From Thalassobaculum sp. OXR-137 (GTDB lineage Bacteria > Pseudomonadota > Alphaproteobacteria > Thalassobaculales > Thalassobaculaceae), in NCBI RefSeq assembly GCF_034377285.1, contig NZ_CP139715.1, positions 3,952,001-4,016,000 on the forward strand: a stretch of 64,000 nucleotides of DNA, given 5' to 3'. The notes under the pieces were generated by a model. It saw only the letters and a list, made by a program, of their open reading frames with translations. It had not been told where the DNA came from and made no database searches. Within the stretch, counting starts at the first letter, position 1. Every line of letters starts with the position of its first letter. Shown piece by piece: positions 56,668 to 64,000 of this stretch. Position numbers and translations under genes: made by a program.

Positions 56668-57243
56668 TTACCGTTTCTTGACATCCCTGTCCTTCAGCGC
56701 GGCCAGGGCGGCGAAGGGAGACGCCGGGGCCTCGTCCTCGGCCGCCTCCCCGGCCCCGTCCTCTGCTCCATCCTCCGCCAACGGCTCGCCCACCGGGGGC
56801 ACGCCGGGTGCGCGGGGATAGGGATCGAGGGCCAGGGACAGGATCTGGGCAATCACCTCGCCCACGTCCAGCACCTCGCCCTCCAGCGGTTCGGGATCCT
56901 CGGCGACCGGGTCGAGCTCGACCTCGAATCCGTCGACCTCCCGGCTGTCGTCGAACAGTTCGTCGATCTCCTCCTCGACCTCCGCCGGAACCGGCTCGAG
57001 GGTGACGACGCATTCCTGCACCACGCTGGCCTTCAGCCTGCCCTTCAGCTCGATCCAGCCGGTATCGCGGCGGCGGCGCAGGGTGGCCTCGGCGCTGAAG
57101 GCGGTCAGCTCGATCAGCCCGAAGCGCCGCGCCAGCACGGCCCGGTCTTCGGGGCCGGCCTCGAAACGGATGGTCTTGGCGGGCTGGCCGATCCGGGTGA
57201 CCGGAATCGGCTCCACCAGGGTAACGGCGGTCGGCTCGGTCAT
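56668..57243 (-). CDS. DUF177 (YceD) family protein
   Basis: The 191-aa product has the YceD/DUF177 features: a beta-rich N-terminal part, the VVQECVVTLEPV strand (with the single conserved Cys) and an acidic middle (VEEEIDELFDDSREVDGFEVELDPVAED in part) followed by LSLALDPYPRAPG. YceD is linked to 23S rRNA maturation in bacteria and plants. The start overlaps the stop of the cytochrome c chaperone gene, so the two are co-translated. Confidence 0.88.
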   Translation of the reverse strand: MTEPTAVTLVEPIPVTRIGQPAKTIRFEAGPEDRAVLARRFGLIELTAFSAEATLRRRRDTGWIELKGRLKASVVQECVVTLEPVPAEVEEEIDELFDDSREVDGFEVELDPVAEDPEPLEGEVLDVGEVIAQILSLALDPYPRAPGVPPVGEPLAEDGAEDGAGEAAEDEAPASPFAALAALKDRDVKKR

Positions 57244-57806
57244 CGCTTTTCCTCAGCAGGGGCCGCAGCATGGTCGTCGGCGGACGGCGCCGGAAACGAC
57301 ACGGCCCCGCGCTTCAGGGCGTCGAGCGGCAGGGCGTCGATCCCGTCGCGGGCCCGGAGCACGTAGGCGGCCAGGGCGGGCGCCTGCGGCGCGTGCTGGG
57401 CGCCCTCGTACACGTTGCGCCGGATCGCCTCGGCCAGATCCCCCTCGCCCGTCAGCGCCTCCTCATAGGCGGCGCACCGGCCGTAATAGGCCCGCACCAT
57501 GTCTTTCACCTTCTTGCCGACGCTCATGTCGCCGACGCCCATGGCCCGCAGCGTGCGGTCCATGTCGTGGAAGAAGGTGTCGAACAGGGCCTGGGCGATC
57601 TTGCGCGCGGCCGGATCGTCGGTGGCGGACAGCCGGCGGATGACCAGGTGAAGATGCAGCACCAGGAGATCGAAACGGCCCTCCAACTGGTCGGCGACCT
57701 CGAAGTCGGCATAGAAAGCGGGCACGCGCGCCTGGTCGACGATCGCGTCATACAGACGGTCGACCGCAAGGCGGGTCTCGTCCCTCTTGAAAAACCGTGC
57801 GAAAAT
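57240..57806 (-). CDS. Ubiquinol-cytochrome c chaperone (CBP3 family), apparent ATT start
   Basis: Relatives of yeast Cbp3 help assemble the cytochrome bc1 complex. The family-type N-terminus, LYDAIVDQAR followed by VPAFYADFEV and GRFDLLVLHLHL, begins upstream of the first standard start (GTG 57725). The frame stays open back to a TAA just before GGAGAACAAAG, and the only codon correctly spaced from GGAGA is ATT at 57806, giving MIFARFFKRDETRLAV and a 188-aa protein. Without the extension (161 aa) the first helix of the domain is lost. ATT as a start is rare (infC). Family assignment is firm; the start is inferred. Confidence 0.85.
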   Translation of the reverse strand: MFARFFKRDETRLAVDRLYDAIVDQARVPAFYADFEVADQLEGRFDLLVLHLHLVIRRLSATDDPAARKIAQALFDTFFHDMDRTLRAMGVGDMSVGKKVKDMVRAYYGRCAAYEEALTGEGDLAEAIRRNVYEGAQHAPQAPALAAYVLRARDGIDALPLDALKRGAVSFPAPSADDHAAAPAEEKR

Positions 57807-57883
57807 CTTTGTTCTCCGTTACTCCGAAAGCGACCATACCGTCGCCCCGTTCCTTGCGGGATACCCAGATACCAGGATCCGCG

Positions 57884-58339
57884 ATGCGCCCGCCTGTCAC
57901 GTCCTCAGTTTTCCGCTCCGCCCTGGCCGGCGTGGCCCTGGCGGTCACGGTCGCCGCCTGCAGCCCGCAGATCGCGACACACGGCAACATGGTGGATGTG
58001 GACGCCCTCGCCAAGATCGAACCGGGCAGAACGCCTCAATCCGAGGTTCTGGCCCTGCTCGGATCGCCGTCCAGTCAGGCGAATTTCGGCGAGCCGACAT
58101 GGTACTACATCGGGCAGCTCACCGAACGCCAGGCGTTCTATCGTCCGGAGACGATCGAGCGCCGGGTCGTCTATGTCGATTTCGAGCCCGCCGGCACCGT
58201 GAAGTCGATCGGCACGCTGGATCTCGAGGACGGCAAGAAGATCGCGATCGTCGACCGCGAGACGCCGACCGCCGGCCAGCGCATCACCCTTCTGAAGCAG
58301 CTGATCGGCAACGTCGGCCGGTTCTCCCCGACCGACTGA
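57884..58339 (+). CDS. bamE: Outer membrane assembly lipoprotein BamE (OmlA/SmpA)
   Basis: The 151-aa product has a lipoprotein signal (ALAGVALAVTVAAC, Cys26) and the SmpA/OmlA domain: LAKIEPGRTPQSEVLALLGSP and TWYYIGQ, then VVYVDFEPAGTVKSI. BamE stabilises the BAM complex that inserts outer-membrane barrels. It is divergent from the cytochrome chaperone gene; the 77 bases between the two starts must hold both promoters. A perfect terminator follows. Confidence 0.9.
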   Translation: MRPPVTSSVFRSALAGVALAVTVAACSPQIATHGNMVDVDALAKIEPGRTPQSEVLALLGSPSSQANFGEPTWYYIGQLTERQAFYRPETIERRVVYVDFEPAGTVKSIGTLDLEDGKKIAIVDRETPTAGQRITLLKQLIGNVGRFSPTD

Positions 58340-58383
58340 GCCTCCGAGCTCTCCTCCGCTGCCGATGCAGACGGCTCAAAGAC

Positions 58384-58412
58384 GAAGGCCCCGGATCGTC
58401 TCCGGGGCCTTC
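58384..58412. terminator. Bidirectional terminator between bamE and hppA
   Basis: Perfect 12-base arms GAAGGCCCCGGA and TCCGGGGCCTTC flank a 5-base loop. It lies between convergent genes; the plus side continues GCCGTTCTT and the minus side GTCTTT. Confidence 0.85.
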
Positions 58413-58447
58413 GCCGTTCTTGGGTCCGTTGCGGACGGCCGGGCGGA

Positions 58448-60541
<2,094 letters not shown>

Positions 60542-60668
60542 CTTTGGAAGCCCTTCCATCCCTCTAAGGAGATCCCGGTGCCGATCTTTTGCGACGGCTT
60601 GGCGAGACCTCTCATGACAACAGCCGGAGGGTAGTATTCGCGGGCCTCTGCCCCCGGTTCAGAAGCCC

Positions 60669-60698
60669 AATGGACAATAGCAAATAATATTGTCCATT
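60669..60698. promoter_or_regulatory. 30-bp palindrome upstream of hppA
   Basis: Perfect 11-base arms AATGGACAATA and TATTGTCCATT flank an 8-base A/T-rich centre. It lies 128 bases before hppA and 28 bases after the MFS stop. No T-run follows on the minus strand, and the A/T-rich arms suit a regulator-binding site better than a terminator. The cognate regulator is unknown. Confidence 0.6.
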
Positions 60699-60725
60699 CA
60701 ACTATCCCCGGTTTTTCTAGGGCTT

Positions 60726-61913
60726 TCAGACAGCCGCGGCGCGGCGGCGGCTCCCGTACCACAGAAGGGCGACGCCGACGGCCACGGCGAGCGGCAGGAT
60801 GCCGAGATTCACCGCCTGCCATCCGAAGTTGTGGTTGATGTAACCGGAGGAGAAAGCGGCCACGGTGGAGGCCGAGAAGACGAGGAAATCGCCGAAGCCC
60901 TGAACCTTCGCGCGCTCGGCCGGCCGGTACGACTCGGTCAGCAGCGTGGTGCCGCCGATGAACAGGAAGTTCCAGCCGATGCCGAGCAGAACCAGGGCGG
61001 AGAAGAACTGCAGGATCTCGATGCCGGAGAAGTTGATGGCGATGCAGAGCAGGTAGGCCAGCACGCCGGTCAGCATCACCCGGATCACCCCGAACCGGTT
61101 GATCAGCGACCCGGTGAAGAAGGACGGCAGGAACATCCCGACCGCATGCCATTGGATGACGAAGGCGGAATCCTGAAACGCGAAGCCGCAATCCTCCATC
61201 GCCAGCGGCGTCGCCGTCATCACGAAGGTCATGCTGCCGTAGCCGACCATCGCGCCCATGACGGCCACCAGGAAGGTCGGCTGGCGCACGATCTCCATCA
61301 GCGGCCGGCCGCTCTCGGCGCGGCTTTCGGCGGTCGGGCGCGGGATCTGCACGAAGGCCAGGAACAGCAGGCTGAGGGACTGCACGACGGCGATGGCGAC
61401 GAAGCTGCCGGCGAACATGACCGGCGCGAACCAGTCGTAGGACGCCTTGGCCAGCTCCGGCCCCAGCAGCGCCGCGACCACGCCGCCGGCGAGCACCAGC
61501 GAGATCGCCCGCGGCCGGAACGTGTCCGACGCGGTATCCGCCGCCGCGTAGCGGTAGAGCACCGCAAAGCCCTGGAACGATCCGATCAGCATCGACGCGA
61601 GGCAGAACAGGATGAAGTTGCCCGAGAAGATCGCCGAGACGCCGATGAACGCCCCCGTCACACCGATCAGCACCCCGGTCATGAACCCGAGACGGCGGCC
61701 CACATGGCGCATGAACAGCGCGGCCGGCATCGTCGTCAGCATGGTCGCCGTGAACTGGAAGGCCAGCGGCAGCGTCGCATAGGCCGGATCCGGCGCCAGC
61801 GTCTCGCCGGCGAGCGCCGTGACCGTCATGTTCATGATCATGCCGGACATCGACAGAGCCTGGCAGATCGCCAGAAGCACGACGTTTTTGACCGAGGGGT
61901 CGCGGAAAGACAT
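60726..61913 (-). CDS. MFS transporter
   Basis: The 395-aa product has about twelve membrane helices with MFS loops such as FMRHVGRRLGFMTG after helix 2 and FTGSLINRFGVIRV in the second half. The NFLFIGGTTLLTESYRPAERAKVQGFGDF stretch (quoted in part) is typical of a family of small-molecule exporters. The substrate is unknown. The C-terminus is basic. Confidence 0.87.
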   Translation of the reverse strand: MSFRDPSVKNVVLLAICQALSMSGMIMNMTVTALAGETLAPDPAYATLPLAFQFTATMLTTMPAALFMRHVGRRLGFMTGVLIGVTGAFIGVSAIFSGNFILFCLASMLIGSFQGFAVLYRYAAADTASDTFRPRAISLVLAGGVVAALLGPELAKASYDWFAPVMFAGSFVAIAVVQSLSLLFLAFVQIPRPTAESRAESGRPLMEIVRQPTFLVAVMGAMVGYGSMTFVMTATPLAMEDCGFAFQDSAFVIQWHAVGMFLPSFFTGSLINRFGVIRVMLTGVLAYLLCIAINFSGIEILQFFSALVLLGIGWNFLFIGGTTLLTESYRPAERAKVQGFGDFLVFSASTVAAFSSGYINHNFGWQAVNLGILPLAVAVGVALLWYGSRRRAAAV

Positions 61914-62225
61914 GAATCAGGCTCCAGGAAGAGCGGAGGTCCGCGACACTCGGGCGGATACCGGAAGAGGGAAGGATCAGTCCCCTACTCCCCGCAGCCC
62001 ATGGCGTCCAGCCCCGAACTGGCGCCGGTCACAATCTGACGCAGCGGCCGGATCGCCTGGATTCCTCCTCGATTCAACCGGTTGGAGCGCATTCCGTTCG
62101 GCGGTTTCGACCCGGCCCGATCGGGCCCGCCGGGACACCGCGGGTAGCGCCTCACCCGGTAATCACGTTATTAGACATTTTCAGGTAACTAAAAATGTTG
62201 CAACGAGCCCGGATCAGGTTCCGCC
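61914..62225. promoter_or_regulatory. Divergent gap between MFS and PAS genes, with an A/T-rich dyad
   Basis: About 310 bp without a gene. The only clear structure is the inverted repeat ACATTTT/AAAATGT (62175-62181 and 62192-62198, 10-base spacer) in a short A/T-rich patch just before the PAS gene, which probably marks its promoter or operator. Confidence 0.45.
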
Positions 62226-62921
62226 ATGCCGCACACTGACGAGCCCGATGCGGTCCGGTCCGGAGAGGCCTTTCTGGCACTCTGCCGCCGGCGGCTGCGC
62301 TTCAAGCCGACGCTGGCGCTGGCGGAGCACTGGGCCGCCTCCTTCCTTCGGATGCCGCCGGGCGAGTTGCCGGGCTTCGATCCGATGGATGCAGCCCCCC
62401 TGCTGCCGCACGTCTATATTCTCGAGCGCGACGGCGACGCGCTGCGCTATCGGGTGTCGGGCGAGTCGGTCAACGACCTTTTCTTCTCCAGCCATATCGG
62501 CAAGACCCTGAGCCAGGTCGTGCCTCCCGCCATCTACAGTCTGGTGGCGCCGTATTTCTTCGACGTGTTCGACCTCAAGGCCTGCATCTTCAAGGGCTAC
62601 GTGATCCATACGGGTCTGAGGGCGGCCGAGTTCGAGCGCCTGCTGCTCCCGGTCCGCCGCAACGGCACGCTCCAGCTTCTCGGGCTCCTGTCGCTGAGCA
62701 CGACCAGCGCGGTGCGGACCGACGAGGCCGCGCCGTCAGCCGTCGAGGACGGCTTCCATTTCACCCAGATCGCGTTGACCGACGGCACCATCACCGAGTC
62801 CCACATCCCGCTGCACGACCTGCCGGTGGACGATCTGCCGTTCAAGGAGCATGTGCGCCAGCACGGCCCCTATGACCTCACCCCAGAGGTCGCTCGAAAA
62901 GGTTCTGAAACAGAATGTTAA
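62226..62921 (+). CDS. PAS-domain protein (PAS_5-like)
   Basis: The 231-aa product has a single PAS-like fold over about 20-165: LALAEHWAASFLRMPPGELPGFDPMDAAPLLPHVYILE, then LRYRVSGESVNDLF and LLLPVRRNGTLQLLGLLSL (each in part). Such stand-alone PAS proteins are abundant in Rhodospirillales and lack an output domain. The ligand is unknown. Its last 44 bases overlap the 3' end of the opposite FliL-like gene. Confidence 0.8.
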   Translation: MPHTDEPDAVRSGEAFLALCRRRLRFKPTLALAEHWAASFLRMPPGELPGFDPMDAAPLLPHVYILERDGDALRYRVSGESVNDLFFSSHIGKTLSQVVPPAIYSLVAPYFFDVFDLKACIFKGYVIHTGLRAAEFERLLLPVRRNGTLQLLGLLSLSTTSAVRTDEAAPSAVEDGFHFTQIALTDGTITESHIPLHDLPVDDLPFKEHVRQHGPYDLTPEVARKGSETEC

Positions 62922-63357
62922 GGACATAGTCCTTACCTATTACCTCATCCAGTTTCGCCAGCAGACGCTCCTTGAGAAACTGTCGGTCGGCGATGCCCGG
63001 CTCGATGTCCAAGGCAGCCAGCGCGTGGACATGGGTGAGGATCGTGTCGATGATCCGCGGCATCTGCTGGGTGACGTAGGCCTGCTTGGGACCGGCCTCG
63101 ACCTCGAGCAGGATGTCCATCACGAGGAACCGGTTCACGTCGCCGTCCTCGAAGATCGGGATGGTCAGCGCCTCGACGTCGATCAGCGCGGTGTTCTCCG
63201 GCTTCTTCTCCTCCACCGGCTCGGTCGGTTCCGGCACCTCGATCCCCATCAGGGTCTGCAGTTGCGGCGGCAGGAGCTGGGGCGCGAAGGATGCCACGCC
63301 GAACAGCCCGCCGCCGACAAGCGCGAGCAGGACGACGAGGATGATCACGATCTTCAT
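62878..63357 (-). CDS. FliL-like flagellar basal-body protein
   Basis: The 159-aa product has an N-terminal membrane helix (IVIILVVLLALVGGGLFGVA), a Pro/Glu linker and a periplasmic domain with the FliL pattern: ALTIPIFEDGDVNRFLVMDILLEVE, then VTQQMPRIIDTILTHVHAL and the C-terminal VLNILFQNLFERPLG. FliL surrounds flagellar stators. No other flagellar gene is visible; it follows thiL by 14 bases on the same strand and may be a paralogue with another role. Confidence 0.82.
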   Translation of the reverse strand: MKIVIILVVLLALVGGGLFGVASFAPQLLPPQLQTLMGIEVPEPTEPVEEKKPENTALIDVEALTIPIFEDGDVNRFLVMDILLEVEAGPKQAYVTQQMPRIIDTILTHVHALAALDIEPGIADRQFLKERLLAKLDEVIGKDYVLNILFQNLFERPLG

Positions 63358-63371
63358 CGTTCAGCGCTCCG

Positions 63372-64000
63372 TCAGAAGTGGCGCCAACCCCGTGCCGTCA
63401 GGCCGTCCAGGGGGTGACCGCGATGGTCGAGGACCTCGACACCGGTGCCGGACTCTACCCGACCGATGCGGGTGACGGATACGCCCGCCTCGCGGCCCGC
63501 TGCCTCGACGGCCGACGCCGCGTCCGCCGGGGCGGTGAACAGCAGTTCGTAGTCGTCCCCGCCCGACAGCGCCAGGGCGAAGAGGTCCGGATCGTCGCTG
63601 ATCAACTCGGCCGCCGAAGCGGACAGCGGCACGCGCGGCCCGTCGATGACCAGCCGGCAGCCGGAATGGGTCGCCAGGTGTCCGGCGTCCTGCAGCAGCC
63701 CGTCGGACACGTCCATGGCCGCGCCGGCGGCGTCGACCAGCCGGCTGCCCAGGCCCACCCGCGGTTGCGGCAGGCGGTAGCGGTCGGCCAAATCGGAGAA
63801 CCGGCCGGGGAACCGCCCCTGGGCGACCAGCAGCCCGAGGGCGCCGTCGCCGATGGTGCCGCTGACCCACAGGTCGTCGCCCGGGCGCGCGCCGCTCCGC
63901 CGCAGCGCCTTGCCGCGCACGCCCAGGCCGAAGGCGGTGATCGAGAGAGTGATCGGGCCCGGCGTCGACACGCTGTCGCCGCCGAGCAGATGGATGCCGA
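63372..64000 (-). CDS. thiL: Thiamine-monophosphate kinase (5' part outside window)
   Basis: About 209 C-terminal residues are visible and the frame stays open to the window end. ThiL phosphorylates thiamine phosphate to thiamine diphosphate, the cofactor of pyruvate dehydrogenase E1. Features: LLGGDSVSTPGPITLSITAFG at the cut end, GDDLWVSGTIGDGALGL, MDVSDGLLQDAGHLA and LSGGDDYELLFTAP. The C-terminus GLTARGWRHF is a normal ending. Confidence 0.93.
   Translation of the reverse strand, partial: GIHLLGGDSVSTPGPITLSITAFGLGVRGKALRRSGARPGDDLWVSGTIGDGALGLLVAQGRFPGRFSDLADRYRLPQPRVGLGSRLVDAAGAAMDVSDGLLQDAGHLATHSGCRLVIDGPRVPLSASAAELISDDPDLFALALSGGDDYELLFTAPADAASAVEAAGREAGVSVTRIGRVESGTGVEVLDHRGHPLDGLTARGWRHF

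Overview
The window is GC-rich alphaproteobacterial DNA. The order of the core genes (pgpA, cinA/pncC, coq10/ratA, lipA, lpdA, pdhC, pdhB with its own lipoyl domain, pdhA, ftsB, eno; kdsA, pyrG, secG, tpiA; merR-type, ihfA, fabH, plsX, yceD/DUF177, ubiquinol-cytochrome c chaperone) and the K+-independent type of H+-pyrophosphatase fit a Rhodospirillales-like, probably marine bacterium. This assignment is an inference from gene content; no marker gene was compared.

Positions 1-27318 are the late half of a Mu-like (transposable) prophage with a long non-contractile tail. Its left end and early genes lie outside the window. In order it holds: the end of a Mor/C-type late activator; a lysis block (M15 endolysin, membrane protein, zinc-finger and DUF2730 proteins); packaging and portal genes (gp26, gp27/DUF3486, gp28 terminase, gp29/DUF935 portal, gp30/MuF with an extra C-terminal domain); a 540-bp gap carrying a promoter-like palindrome; head genes (protease/scaffold gpI/Z, decoration protein, major capsid gpT, a repeat-rich FluMu_N protein, DUF1320, gpG); tail genes (terminator, tube, chaperone pair with a classic -1 slippery site, 1920-aa tape measure, tip proteins, fibre, glycine-rich adhesin, DUF4376 protein); and a D12-class DNA adenine methylase at the position where Mu carries mom. 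One 20-bp dyad occurs before the lysis genes and again before the protease gene, the positions of Mu Plys and PI. Two tandem 20-22-bp repeats starting with TG mark the likely right end at 27318. That end abuts the start of the host gene pgpA, and the phage end offers a Shine-Dalgarno and ATG in frame with it.

From 27319 to 46370 most genes read leftward: PgpA/CinA (rightward), RatA, lipoyl synthase, the full pyruvate dehydrogenase complex, FtsB, enolase, a TPR (TTC38-like) protein, KDO-8-phosphate synthase, CTP synthase, SecG and triosephosphate isomerase. An accessory stretch at 38200-41130 carries a disordered protein followed by three stacked terminator hairpins, a cupin, a small lectin-like ORF, two copies of a 146-bp palindromic element and a methyltransferase.

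From 46590 to 64000 the window holds a PpiD/SurA-type folding factor and trpE (rightward), two MFS transporters, two small unknown genes, a class II aldolase, tRNA-Pro(GGG), the merR-ihfA-fabH-plsX-DUF177 leftward cluster with a cytochrome bc1 assembly chaperone that seems to start at an ATT codon, divergent bamE, hppA, a PAS-domain protein, a FliL-like protein and the 3' part of thiL.
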